The position numbers and the translations under genes are program-made. This document shows, one piece after another, positions 7,904 to 17,012 of a stretch of 64,000 nucleotides of DNA (positions are counted from its first letter, which is position 1; every line of letters begins with the position of its first letter). Under the pieces are notes generated by a model. That model saw nothing but the letters and a program-made list of their open reading frames with translations, was not told the DNA's origin and did not search any database. The DNA comes from Ectobacillus polymachus (GTDB lineage Bacteria; Bacillota; Bacilli; Bacillales; Bacillaceae_G): positions 161,958 to 225,957 of the forward strand of contig NZ_JBLREB010000004.1 in the NCBI RefSeq assembly GCF_048159605.1, read 5' to 3'.

Positions 7904-8797
7904 TTAATAAATTACTTCAAATTCCTTAACATATACTGAATTTCCAGAAATCTCAATAACATAATTGTTTTCATTTTTTAAGACATGCACCATAACTCGA
8001 CCATCTTTATTGATTTCATGACCTTGCTCTACTACAAGATTTAGAGATTTTTCTAAATGGTTGTTTATGTATTTGGCATAATAAGCTCCCATTACACCTG
8101 AAGCTGTTCCTGTAACTGGGTCTTCTATTGTACCAGAATAAGGTGACGAGAAGTGCCGAGCATGCATATGAGCGTTATTGTTATATGTTTCTAAACAAAA
8201 AGGGTGAACAGATGCTTTTGGCATTTCTTTTAAGATGTTGGGGAATAACTTATTATTGGGTTTCATACTTTTGAAAGTATCGAGTTTATGTATTGGAATC
8301 AATAGTGTCCATATACCTGTGTTGCCATATAAAATCGGTAATTCATCATCAATATCCTCACTGACTAACCCGATTGAATTCGCTAAATCTTCCTTTGAAC
8401 CTTTAAATTCTACAAACTTTGGTGAAGCCTGTTTCATCGTTACGTAGGTTTCATTATCTGTAGCTGAATGAATTTTTATTGGTAAAACTCCTGCTTTCGT
8501 TTCAATCTTAAAATCCTTTTTATCATCCAATAATCCTTTTGTTGTTAGAGCATAAATAGTTGCAATTGCTGCGTGACCACACAAATTTACTTCGTGGCCA
8601 GGGGTAAAGAAACGGATTCTAAGATCGGCTACGTCTGATTTAACTGGAAAAGCGGTCTCGTTATAACCTACTTTCAAAGCTATTTCTTACATTTCTGTAT
8701 CTGTTAGGTCATCTCCGTTTAAAACTACCCCTGCAGGATTTCCTTTATTGGGTTCTTTACTAAAGGCATCATAATGGTAGACCTGTACTGACTTCAT
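7904..8797 (-). pseudogene. PhzF-family isomerase gene with in-frame stop at codon 37
   Basis: The frame from ATG at 8797-8795 (behind GGGGGAAATAAAG) reads MKSVQVYHYDAFSKEP and on through ...LTDTEM, then TAA at 8689-8687, then continues EIALKVGYNETAF to the natural stop at 7904: 297 codons, the normal PhzF length. The catalytic Glu of NETAF, the EVNLCGHA motif and the DPVTGTASG motif are all present after the stop. One change (CAA or CAG to TAA) would explain it. Restart at TTG (8677) would give 257 residues without the first beta strand and substrate-side residues, so a working product is unlikely. PhzF relatives catalyse diaminopimelate-epimerase-like isomerisations; most in Bacillus have no known substrate. 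Confidence 0.88.
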
Positions 8798-9103
8798 CTT
8801 TATTTCCCCCATCAATCTATTTGTGAAATATTACAAATTAATAGTTTTTATAATTTTACCATTTACAGAGAGTTTATTGTTCAATTACTATTCTGTCAGT
8901 TAAAAAAGGTTTTTAGGATTCAGGGAGTGATCTAGACATATGGATAATTATAGAAATATTATGAATATATTTTAATTTAGCCCTATTTTTTGAATGGAAG
9001 GGTTATGATATATTAAGGAAAAATATTACCATGATATAGGGATAGATTGGTCTGAGTATTAATAGTTTACAGGTCCTGTGTAGAAGTGAAGGGGAGACAA
9101 TTT
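8798..9103. other. Divergent intergenic region
   Basis: AT-rich 306 bp between the divergent phzF-like pseudogene and the GGDEF/EAL gene. It must hold both promoters, but I see no convincing -35/-10 pair, operator or RNA structure. Confidence 0.4.
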
Positions 9104-11293
9104 ATGGGCAAACAAATAGGAATTCTTGATTTTATTAAAAAATATAGATGGGATTTTGTGATTCCTCTTTTGCTTCTTATAGTAGTTTTCTTATTTGATG
9201 ATCGATTGTATCGCGTTTTTGGAGCAAGTAATTATGTGATGATTCATTTAATGATTGAAATCATGATTATTGTTGCTTGTTTTAGTATAGCCATTCAAGC
9301 ATGGCTCGTTTTTCCTTATATTTTATCCAATTATCGGTTGTATATTGGTGCTCTTTTTTTAGCCTTAGGACTCTTGGAAATTATGCATACCATTTCTTAT
9401 AAAGGAATGCCCTTTTTTTTAAAGGAAAGTTCTACATATTCAGCTACATGGTTTTATATAATTGGACGCTTAACACAGGTTTTAGGATTATTGTTTATTT
9501 TTACATTAAAGCAAAAAAAAGTTCATATCGCCCAGCGGTGGCTTGCATATAGTCTAGCTTGTTTGTTTGTCCTTGTTTGGGTATTTATTATCTATTATCC
9601 ATATCAACTGTTACCTAATCTTGTGATTGATGGAGTAGGCACGACTGTATTAAAGAATGGAATGCAATATTTGGCGATTGTATTGCAATGTGCATTGATT
9701 CTTTACTTATTTAGAAGTCAAACTCGCAACGACGTGGTTATCATAGCATCTATATATTTAATACTAGGAGATTCAATGTTCACAGTCTATAAAAGCGTGT
9801 ATGATATTAGAAATTTTATTGGTCATCTATTTCAACTAATGGGTTACTATTTTCTGATAAGAGCGTTTTATTATGCATCTGTTGAAAAACCTTTTCAAGT
9901 ATTAATGAGGACTAGGCAAAAATTAGAGAAATCAAGAGAAAAGCTGCATCATATGGCTTATCATGATGAATTAACAGAATTGCCAAATTCACGGTTTTTG
10001 ATAGAAAAGCTTAAGAAAGAACTGAAGTTAAAAAGAACAAAAAAGGCAATCATGATAATGGAGATTAATCGGCTTAATTCGATTAATGAATCGCTCGGAC
10101 ATTCCTTTAGAGATTTGATGTTACAGAAGGTTGCAGTTCGGTTGCGTGAATCTCTTCCCTCAGAACTGTTTATGAGTAAGCTGAGAGCAGGAGAATTTAC
10201 AATTATCATAAATTCAGTAGAAAATAAAGAGGATGTTGTTAAAGTTTGCAATCACATTCAAGATATAATGAAAGAACCTGTCCAACTACAGCATTTCCTA
10301 TTAAAAGTCACATTAAATATTGGAATTGCTATGTACCCAGATCATGGAGAAAATGAAACGGAACTGTTAAAGCATGCTCAAATTGCTATGCGCGAAGCTC
10401 AAAAAGTATCGGAGTTATATATGTTCTACCATTCTAAAATGAAACAGCAGTTTGAGGAGAGATTAGCTCTTGAACATGATTTGTATGAGGCTCTTGATAA
10501 AAGAGAGTTCTATCTTGAATATCAGCCTCAAGTTGAAATTATTACGGGTTGTATAGATTCTGTAGAAGCATTAATTCGATGGAAGCATCCAAAAAAAGGG
10601 TGGATTTCACCAGCTACATTCATTCCGATTGCAGAAGAAACGGGTCTAATTGTTCCCATTGGTAAATGGGTATTAGAAACAGCTTGTAAGCAGGCTAAAC
10701 AATGGCATGAAGAGGGAATTTCGAATATTAGGGTCGCTGTTAATTTATCAATTAGACAATTTTTTCAACAAAATTTAGTACAGATGGTTGAAGATATATT
10801 GGAAAGAACAAATCTTTCTCCGAATTATCTGGAATTAGAAATCACGGAAAGTATGACGATGGATACGAATCATGCAATTGAACTTTTACATGATTTAAAG
10901 CGTTTAGGAGTCAAAATCGCGGTCGATGACTTTGGAACAGGCTATTCATCTATGTCTTATTTAAAGGATTTTCCGATTGACTGTTTGAAAATCGATCGTT
11001 CGTTTGTTTGTAATGTCCAAACGAATCACGATGATGCCGTCCTTATTTCTATGATTATTTCGATGGCGAAGCATCTAAAATTGAAAGTTATTGCTGAAGG
11101 AGTGGAAGACATAGGCCAGTTTTCCTATTTAGCAGCAGGTGATTGTGATACAATTCAAGGATATTTGTTTAGTAAACCAATCTCTGCTGAAGCATTATCA
11201 GCAAATTTTGATAAAATACAAAATCATGTTAGGGAAGTTATTTCAGAAAGGCATAAAGATGCAGAAGAGGAATCTCTTCGCTATGGTTTGTGA
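9104..11293 (+). CDS. Membrane GGDEF-EAL protein, likely c-di-GMP phosphodiesterase with dead GGDEF
   Basis: 729 residues. About eight hydrophobic segments in residues 15-265 form an MASE3-like sensor, followed by a GGDEF domain (about 285-440) and an EAL domain (about 460-705). The GGDEF active site is lost: residues 361-365 read RAGEF, lacking the metal Asp. The EAL domain looks active: E488 in VEALIRW, AVNLS, LELEITES, VDDFGTGYSS, LKIDRSF and EGVE are present. The ATG at 9104 has GGGGAG 7 bases ahead; an in-frame GTG at 9086 lacks a good site. Expected role: hydrolysis of c-di-GMP in response to a membrane signal; the GGDEF domain may bind GTP as a regulator. Confidence 0.88.
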   Translation: MGKQIGILDFIKKYRWDFVIPLLLLIVVFLFDDRLYRVFGASNYVMIHLMIEIMIIVACFSIAIQAWLVFPYILSNYRLYIGALFLALGLLEIMHTISYKGMPFFLKESSTYSATWFYIIGRLTQVLGLLFIFTLKQKKVHIAQRWLAYSLACLFVLVWVFIIYYPYQLLPNLVIDGVGTTVLKNGMQYLAIVLQCALILYLFRSQTRNDVVIIASIYLILGDSMFTVYKSVYDIRNFIGHLFQLMGYYFLIRAFYYASVEKPFQVLMRTRQKLEKSREKLHHMAYHDELTELPNSRFLIEKLKKELKLKRTKKAIMIMEINRLNSINESLGHSFRDLMLQKVAVRLRESLPSELFMSKLRAGEFTIIINSVENKEDVVKVCNHIQDIMKEPVQLQHFLLKVTLNIGIAMYPDHGENETELLKHAQIAMREAQKVSELYMFYHSKMKQQFEERLALEHDLYEALDKREFYLEYQPQVEIITGCIDSVEALIRWKHPKKGWISPATFIPIAEETGLIVPIGKWVLETACKQAKQWHEEGISNIRVAVNLSIRQFFQQNLVQMVEDILERTNLSPNYLELEITESMTMDTNHAIELLHDLKRLGVKIAVDDFGTGYSSMSYLKDFPIDCLKIDRSFVCNVQTNHDDAVLISMIISMAKHLKLKVIAEGVEDIGQFSYLAAGDCDTIQGYLFSKPISAEALSANFDKIQNHVREVISERHKDAEEESLRYGL

Positions 11294-11342
11294 TATGCAC
11301 AGAATTTCAACTATAAGTTAGCTAGGAATAGAAGGAGACGTT

Positions 11343-12080
11343 ATGAACAACTACAAACTAATCATTCAGTACGATGGCGGGCGCTATAAGGGCTGGCAAA
11401 GGCTCGGCAGCGGCGAAAATACCATTCAAGGAAAAATAGAAAATGTATTATCCGAGTTAGTCGGAAGAAATATTGAAATTATCGGCTGCAGCAGAACAGA
11501 TGCGGGTGTACATGCACTTGCTCAAATCGCTAATTTTAAGATTGAGGAGAATGTAACTGAATCTGCAATTAAGAATTACTTAAAGCGATATTTACCACAA
11601 GATATTAGCGTTACCGAGGTTATAGCAGTTCCTGAACGGTTTCATGCCCGTTATAATGCTAAGGGTAAAACGTATTTGTATAAGATCTGGAACGAGGAGA
11701 ATACCAATCCTTTTATGAGAAAGTACAGTATGCATGTAGAGCAAAAGCTAGATGTGGAAAGAATGAAACAAGCATCTCAAGCTTTTATTGGTGAGCATGA
11801 CTTCACTGCTTTTTCAAATGCAAAATCTAAGAAGAAATCCATGGTGCGTGACATCTATTCCATTGCTATAGAAAAAAATGCAGGTTTCATTGAAATTCGG
11901 GTGAGCGGAGATGGCTTTCTTTATAATATGGTAAGAAAAATTGTTGGCACGTTGATTCAAGTAGGGCTTGGTGAGGTAATTCCAGAAGATATACCAGGTA
12001 TACTGGAGGCAAAAGACAGAAGTCTAGTAAGCTGTCTTGCTGATGCAGGTGGACTGTACTTGGAAAAGATTGATTTTTAG
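11343..12080 (+). CDS. truA: tRNA pseudouridine synthase A
   Basis: 245 residues, normal length. Converts uridines 38-40 of the anticodon stem to pseudouridine. The catalytic Asp53 lies in GCSRTDAGVHAL; DFTAFSNAKSKKKS and FLYNMVRKIVGTLI are conserved TruA blocks. AGAAGGAGACGTT precedes the ATG. It stands away from the ribosomal-protein cluster where the main Bacillus truA lies, so it is probably the second copy (truA2) seen in B. cereus-group genomes. Confidence 0.93.
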   Translation: MNNYKLIIQYDGGRYKGWQRLGSGENTIQGKIENVLSELVGRNIEIIGCSRTDAGVHALAQIANFKIEENVTESAIKNYLKRYLPQDISVTEVIAVPERFHARYNAKGKTYLYKIWNEENTNPFMRKYSMHVEQKLDVERMKQASQAFIGEHDFTAFSNAKSKKKSMVRDIYSIAIEKNAGFIEIRVSGDGFLYNMVRKIVGTLIQVGLGEVIPEDIPGILEAKDRSLVSCLADAGGLYLEKIDF

Positions 12081-12485
12081 ATACGTAAGAGATGGGGGGC
12101 TACTTCCGCCATCTGCAAAATACAGTATCGAATTGTACTGAAATGTTAATGGGTCAAAAACAGTGTAGAAATGGTGTATGATTTAGCTTATGAACGTATC
12201 TTTAGGTCCAAAACAATATTTTGAAATAGAGTTAAAAAAAGAAATTCTAAAATGTATAATGGAAAATTTATAATATGAATGGAAAGGCACTTTTCAATAC
12301 CATTAAGTTTTGGTATAGTGAAAACGTTGTGGATCCTCTTTTTGTAGATGTTATACTACATTAGGGAGTCCTTTTATTTTGTTCTAGATAATATGAATTA
12401 TCTGTCTATTTTAGTTTTTCTTGATGTTTTGAAAGTTTTTCTGTAAAATAATGCTTATTTAATCTGAGAGATGGAGGTTTGAGAA
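12081..12485. other. Intergenic region before polyamine genes
   Basis: 405 bp. An AGATGG/CCATCT foldback at about 12088-12115 may be a weak end for truA. The stretch before 12486 should hold the promoter of the two-gene polyamine unit; possible -10-like sequences (TTATACTAC near 12348) lack a good -35. No coding frame with a ribosome site. Confidence 0.4.
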
Positions 12486-13685
12486 TTGGGAAAAGCCTTG
12501 ATTATTGGCGCTGGCGGTGTTGCTAGTGTTGTGGTTCATAAATGTTGTCAGAATCCTGAGGTTTTTGAAGAAATATGTATTGCAAGTAGAACGATTGAAA
12601 AATGCGACGCTCTAAAGAAAAAATTAGATGGAGGTCGTACCAAAATTCAAACAGCTCAAGTGGATGCAGATCACACTGAAGAAGTGATTGAGCTAATTAA
12701 TAATTTTGGACCAGACGTTGTTATTAATGTTGCACTTCCTTATCAGGATTTAACGATTATGGATGCATGCCTAGCAACAGGTGTTCATTATCTGGATACG
12801 GCTAACTATGAGCCACCTGATGTACCAAAGTTTGAATACAAATGGCAATGGGCATATAGAGAGAAGTTTGAGAAAGCAGGGTTAACGGCTGTATTAGGTA
12901 GTGGATTTGATCCAGGTGTAACCGGCGTATTTAGTGCTTATGCCCAAAAGCATTATTTTGATGAAATTCATTCTATTGATATTGTCGATGCCAATGCAGG
13001 AGATCACGGATATCCATTTGCAACGAATTTCAATCCTGAAATTAACATTCGTGAAATTACAGCGAATGGCAGCTATTTTGAAAATGGTAAATTTATTGAA
13101 ACAGATCCGTTAGCGATTAAAAAGGTGTACGATCTTCCAGAAATAGGTCCGAAAGATATCTATCTTTTGCACCATGAAGAATTAGAATCGCTAGCTCTTA
13201 ATATAAAAGGAATTAAGCGTATCCGATTCTGGATGACGTTCTCAGAGAAGTATTTAACACATTTACGTGTTCTTGAAAATGTTGGAATGACTTCGATTGA
13301 ACCAATTGTTTATGAAGGTAAGGAAATTATCCCTCTTCAATTTTTGAAGGCTATTCTTCCTGATCCAGCGTCTCTTGGACCAAGAACAAAAGGAAAGACG
13401 AATATCGGTTGTATTTTCCAAGGAACGAAAGATGGAAAACCAAAAACGTACTATGTATATAACGTTTGTGATCATCAAGAGTGCTATAAAGAAGTTGGCT
13501 CACAAGCCATTTCTTACACAACGGGAGTTCCAGCTATGATCGGTGCGATGTTAATCATCAAGGGTATCTGGAAAAAGCCAGGTGTGCACAATATTGAAGA
13601 ATTCGATCCAGATCCATTTATGGATGCTTTAAATAAATATGGACTTCCATGGCAAGAAGATTTTGCGCCAACACTTGTAGATTGA
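12486..13685 (+). CDS. Carboxynorspermidine/carboxyspermidine synthase (saccharopine dehydrogenase family)
   Basis: 399 residues. NAD(P)-binding N-terminus (KALIIGAGGVASVVVHK) and the family features GSGFDPGVTGVFSAYA and DANAGDHGYPFATNFNPEINIREI. TTG start at 12486 behind GGAGG. It is followed 10 bases later by nspC, which fixes the role: reductive coupling of aspartate beta-semialdehyde with a diamine (putrescine or diaminopropane) to carboxyspermidine or carboxynorspermidine. True saccharopine dehydrogenases share the fold, but the pairing makes the polyamine role much more likely. This route differs from the SpeD/SpeE route of B. subtilis. Confidence 0.88.
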   Translation: MGKALIIGAGGVASVVVHKCCQNPEVFEEICIASRTIEKCDALKKKLDGGRTKIQTAQVDADHTEEVIELINNFGPDVVINVALPYQDLTIMDACLATGVHYLDTANYEPPDVPKFEYKWQWAYREKFEKAGLTAVLGSGFDPGVTGVFSAYAQKHYFDEIHSIDIVDANAGDHGYPFATNFNPEINIREITANGSYFENGKFIETDPLAIKKVYDLPEIGPKDIYLLHHEELESLALNIKGIKRIRFWMTFSEKYLTHLRVLENVGMTSIEPIVYEGKEIIPLQFLKAILPDPASLGPRTKGKTNIGCIFQGTKDGKPKTYYVYNVCDHQECYKEVGSQAISYTTGVPAMIGAMLIIKGIWKKPGVHNIEEFDPDPFMDALNKYGLPWQEDFAPTLVD

Positions 13686-13695
13686 GGTATAGCTG

Positions 13696-14829
13696 ATGAA
13701 TTTAGACTTTCAAGCACTACCTTCACCTTGTTATGTTGTTGACGAAAGACTTCTTAAGAAAAATTTAGAACTATTACATTCCGTTCAGGAACGTACAGGC
13801 TGCAATATTTTGCTTGCACTAAAAGGGTTTTCTATGCAGTCCGTCTTTCCTCTTGTAGGTCAGTATTTAAAGGGAATAACATCAAGCTCCTTATTCGAAG
13901 CAAGACTTGGTTACGAAAAGATGGGGAAAGAAGTTCATGCTTTTGCTCCTGCTTATGTAGAGCAGGAATTCGATGAACTTCTAACCTACTGTGATCACCT
14001 TGTATTCAATTCGTTTACACAGTGGAAGAAGTACAAGGAAAAAGTGCAGCAAGCACCGAAAAAGATCGAATGTGGCATTCGCGTAAATCCGGAATATTCC
14101 GAGATTGAAGTACCACTTTATAATCCTTGCTATACGAATTCCAGATTAGGTGTAACGTTAGCAAATTTCAAGCCGGAAGAGCTAGATGGCATCGATGGAC
14201 TTCATTTTCATACGATGTGTGAGCAAAATTCCGATACACTTGAACGTACTATCAAAGTGTTAGATGAAAAGTTCGGCGAATATATGAAGAAGATGAAATG
14301 GATTAATTTTGGCGGGGGACACCATATTACTCGTCCGGATTATGACATTGAAACGCTCGTCCGTACGATTCAATTCGTGAAAGAAAAATATGATGTAGAA
14401 GTATACTTGGAGCCGGGTGAAGCAGTAGCTTTAAATACCGGTTATCTAGTTGCCTCTGTACTAGACATCGTTAACAACGGTATGGATATTGCGATTCTAG
14501 ACACATCAGCAACTTGTCATATGCCAGATGTAATTGAAATGCCATACCGACCAAATATCATTGGTGCGGGTCAGCCGAATGAATATGAGTATACGTATAG
14601 ACTAGGCGGGCTTACATGTCTTGCTGGAGATGTAATTGGCGATTATTCATTCAAAGAACCGTTGAAACCAGGTGACAGACTCGTGTTCTGTGATATGGCT
14701 CATTATACAATGGTTAAGAATCATATGTTTAATGGTGTTAATCTTCCGTCGATTGCTCGCTTTAACGAGGAAGAGGGCATTCAAGTCGTTAAACAATTCG
14801 GCTATGAAGATTATGCCTCTCGTTTATAA
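13696..14829 (+). CDS. nspC: Carboxynorspermidine decarboxylase
   Basis: 377 residues, PLP enzyme of the alanine-racemase-fold group IV decarboxylases. PLP lysine in LLALKGFSMQS (about residue 53), FHTMCEQNSDTLE, the glycine-rich phosphate loop NFGGGHHITRPDYD, and EPGEAVA; CHMPDVIEMPYRP near the C-terminus. Removes CO2 from carboxy(nor)spermidine to give the triamine. In one operon with the synthase gene upstream; a terminator follows at 14885. Whether the product is spermidine or norspermidine depends on the diamine and is not visible. Confidence 0.92.
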   Translation: MNLDFQALPSPCYVVDERLLKKNLELLHSVQERTGCNILLALKGFSMQSVFPLVGQYLKGITSSSLFEARLGYEKMGKEVHAFAPAYVEQEFDELLTYCDHLVFNSFTQWKKYKEKVQQAPKKIECGIRVNPEYSEIEVPLYNPCYTNSRLGVTLANFKPEELDGIDGLHFHTMCEQNSDTLERTIKVLDEKFGEYMKKMKWINFGGGHHITRPDYDIETLVRTIQFVKEKYDVEVYLEPGEAVALNTGYLVASVLDIVNNGMDIAILDTSATCHMPDVIEMPYRPNIIGAGQPNEYEYTYRLGGLTCLAGDVIGDYSFKEPLKPGDRLVFCDMAHYTMVKNHMFNGVNLPSIARFNEEEGIQVVKQFGYEDYASRL

Positions 14830-14884
14830 AAAGATAAAAACGTAATAATTTTCTGGAAAGAGTAGCTTTTTTCAGTTATAGAAC

Positions 14885-14920
14885 AACCCACAAAGATCAC
14901 ATGGCTTTGTGGGTTTTGTT
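14885..14920 (+). terminator. Terminator of the polyamine operon
   Basis: AACCCACAAAG / CTTTGTGGGTT stem with a 9-base loop followed by TTGTTT. Confidence 0.85.
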
Positions 14921-14940
14921 TAGGGAAATGAGGGGAAATG

Positions 14941-15591
14941 ATGAATCATTATAATGTTATATTATTTGATTTAGATGGTACCATTTCTAATCCGAAAGTT
15001 GGAATTGTAACTTCTATTCAATATGCTTTAAATAAAATGGGTATTACAGAAAGTGATACAAAAAAGCTAGAATTATTTATCGGCCCGCCGCTAAAGGATT
15101 CGTTTGCTGCATACTATGGCTTTAAGGATGAGAAAAATAATCAGGCAATTCAGTACTATCGAGAATATTTTGCGAAACAGGGATTATTTGAAAATGAACT
15201 GTATTCTGGATTTCTGGATTTACTAGAAGACTTGAAACAGCAAGGAAAGAAAGTTTTCGTAGCAACATCAAAGCCAACTGTATTTGCGACTCGTATTCTA
15301 GAATACTTTCGTATAGATCATTATTTTGATGGAGTAGTAGGGAGCGAATTAGATGGTACTCGCACTTCGAAAGCTGAAATTATTGAATACATTATAAACA
15401 AATATGATTTGAATCAAGATTCGATGGTGATGATTGGAGATCGGAAGTACGATATAGTTGGTGCGAAAGAAAATCATATTGCATCTATAGCTGTTACGTA
15501 TGGCTATGGGACATTGGAGGAATTAACTGCTGCATCACCGTCCTATATCGTGCATAGTGTGAAGGAATTGCATGCTCTTCTTACAACCTAA
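14941..15591 (+). CDS. HAD-superfamily phosphatase, phosphoglycolate phosphatase-like
   Basis: 216 residues. Motif I DLDGTISNP (nucleophile Asp about residue 10), motif II VATSKPT, conserved Lys in RTSKAEII, motif IV MIGDRKYDIVGAK. Cap domain between residues 15 and 80 places it with PGPase/Gph-like subfamily IA enzymes. Two ATGs lie in tandem; the second (14941) has better spacing from AGGGGA. Likely a cytosolic phosphatase of small sugar phosphates or nucleotides. A decayed partial copy of it lies at 15655-15737. Confidence 0.85.
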   Translation: MNHYNVILFDLDGTISNPKVGIVTSIQYALNKMGITESDTKKLELFIGPPLKDSFAAYYGFKDEKNNQAIQYYREYFAKQGLFENELYSGFLDLLEDLKQQGKKVFVATSKPTVFATRILEYFRIDHYFDGVVGSELDGTRTSKAEIIEYIINKYDLNQDSMVMIGDRKYDIVGAKENHIASIAVTYGYGTLEELTAASPSYIVHSVKELHALLTT

Positions 15592-15602
15592 TAAGTTTGC
15601 GT

Positions 15603-15641
15603 AAAAAAAGTAGGGGGTGTCTTTCAGCCCCCTACTTTTAG
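15603..15641 (+). terminator. Terminator after HAD phosphatase gene
   Basis: AAAAGTAGGGGG / CCCCCTACTTTT stem. The A and T tracts on both sides allow either direction. Confidence 0.8.
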
Positions 15642-15654
15642 AAAGTTTCACTTT

Positions 15655-15737
15655 ATTGCCCAGCCGCTAAAGGATTTATTTGCTACATACTATGGTTTTA
15701 TAAGTGAGAAAATAGGATTATTTGAACATGAACGTTA
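15655..15737 (+). pseudogene. Decayed partial duplicate of the HAD phosphatase gene
   Basis: Sequence CAGCCGCTAAAGGATT...TTGCTACATACTATGG matches the phosphatase gene at about 15083-15122 (CCGCCGCTAAAGGATT...TTGCTGCATACTATGG). It continues with a GAGAAAATA piece and then GGATTATTTGAACATGAAC, which matches about 15180-15198. The bases between those two segments (about 50-60) are missing. No open frame remains. The end overlaps the stop codon of the FTR1 gene on the other strand. Confidence 0.75.
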
Positions 15738-16700
15738 AACGGTAGTGGTTAATTTTTGTTTCGCTGCTTTTCTCTTAGTTAAATAACGAGCGGCAAAATA
15801 AGAGCCTAATACGTAGATTACAGCTACAGCTTGTAAAGACAACGTCTCTGCTGTTGGGAATATACAAAACCAAACTCCAGCCCAGTCAGGGATATTTATG
15901 TTAAGTGTAGTTGTACTAATCCAACCTGCTTGTTGCATTTCTTGTGCGGTTTCACCTACCATTACAGCGAGCACTACTACTAAGAGACCACCTGTAAATA
16001 CCAACATTTTTTTATAAGGAAGACGGCGATGTGCTAAAAAGGTAAGAACCCCTACTATCATTGTTAATGCTAATCCAATCAGTGCTCCTTGTAGAATTAC
16101 CTCAGACCCCACTTTTAATCTTAAGTTTTGAAGGAAAAGAACCACTTCAAATCCTTCCCGATAAACTGATGTAAGCCCGAGTAGGAAAAGAGACCAAAAC
16201 GTATTTTTCTCCACATTCTCACTGGAACTAGTTATTTTATTCTTTTTTCGATTATGGAGGTTAATCCAACCTTGCCAGTAAATCTTATGAAAGAACCAAT
16301 TCATAATAATACATAAAACAATAACAGCTAGAAGTCCTGTTGCAGCTTGGATATTTAGCTCTGATGCATTGACGGAAGAAATAATGGCTACCACGATAAA
16401 CCACGTCGCAATGGTAGCTAAAAAGGATACCCCTGCTCCTAAAGAGATAGGTTTCCAATAGTTATCTTGCTTCTTACGTACTAAGCCTGAAATTATCGCT
16501 GATAATACTAGAATAGCCTCTAATCCTTCTCGAAAGATTAGGATAGCTGTATTTATTACGGCAGCACCAGGCGTTATGTTTTTAGCAGTAGGATCAGGAT
16601 TTCCCTGATAATTCACTCCCTGCCATACTATTACCCCTATTACTACCAATGATGCTACCGTGATAAGTAAAGTTTTGAGATTAAAGAATTTCCTCAACAT
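15735..16700 (-). CDS. FTR1-family high-affinity iron permease
   Basis: 321-residue membrane protein with about seven hydrophobic segments. The two hallmark iron-translocation motifs are present: REGLE (residues 57-61) and REGFE (181-185). Takes up ferric/ferrous iron, in the family together with a periplasmic/lipoprotein EfeO and a peroxidase EfeB. Here neither partner gene is adjacent, and the N-terminus lacks the long extracellular domain found in some Bacillus relatives. GGGGAG precedes the ATG. A good Fur box lies just upstream (16732-16746), so iron-controlled repression is expected. Confidence 0.92.
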   Translation of the reverse strand: MLRKFFNLKTLLITVASLVVIGVIVWQGVNYQGNPDPTAKNITPGAAVINTAILIFREGLEAILVLSAIISGLVRKKQDNYWKPISLGAGVSFLATIATWFIVVAIISSVNASELNIQAATGLLAVIVLCIIMNWFFHKIYWQGWINLHNRKKNKITSSSENVEKNTFWSLFLLGLTSVYREGFEVVLFLQNLRLKVGSEVILQGALIGLALTMIVGVLTFLAHRRLPYKKMLVFTGGLLVVVLAVMVGETAQEMQQAGWISTTTLNINIPDWAGVWFCIFPTAETLSLQAVAVIYVLGSYFAARYLTKRKAAKQKLTTTV

Positions 16701-16731
16701 TAAGATGTACTCCCCTTTTTATAAACGATAA

Positions 16732-16746
16732 TGATAATCTTTATCA
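16732..16746 (-). promoter_or_regulatory. Fur box upstream of FTR1 gene
   Basis: TGATAATCTTTATCA fits the Bacillus 7-1-7 consensus TGATAATnATTATCA with one mismatch. It lies 32 bases ahead of the FTR1 start codon. Confidence 0.85.
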
Positions 16747-16961
16747 ATTACAAAATGATTTTATCCCGGTTTATCTTTTTATGTCAAGATAATTCTTAAA
16801 CTACAGATAACTTTTTCTTTAACTAACAGGTACTTTTCATAAAATAATAACTTGGTTACCAAATGCTTTAGCTTTTTTAATTGAGATAAAGTAAGTTTCA
16901 GAGCTTAAAGATAAGAGATATGAAATGTAATAATAAAAGAGGATGGTAAGTTTGAAATAAA

Positions 16962-16997
16962 TAAAAAAGTAGGAGGTGTTTCCCCCTACTTTTTTAT
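16962..16997 (-). terminator. Terminator of DoxX gene, bidirectional form
   Basis: AAAAAAGTAGG / CCTACTTTTTT stem, 16 bases beyond the DoxX stop codon. The rest of 16747-17012 shows no gene. Confidence 0.75.
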
Positions 16998-17012
16998 TAG
17001 TTTTATTTTTCA

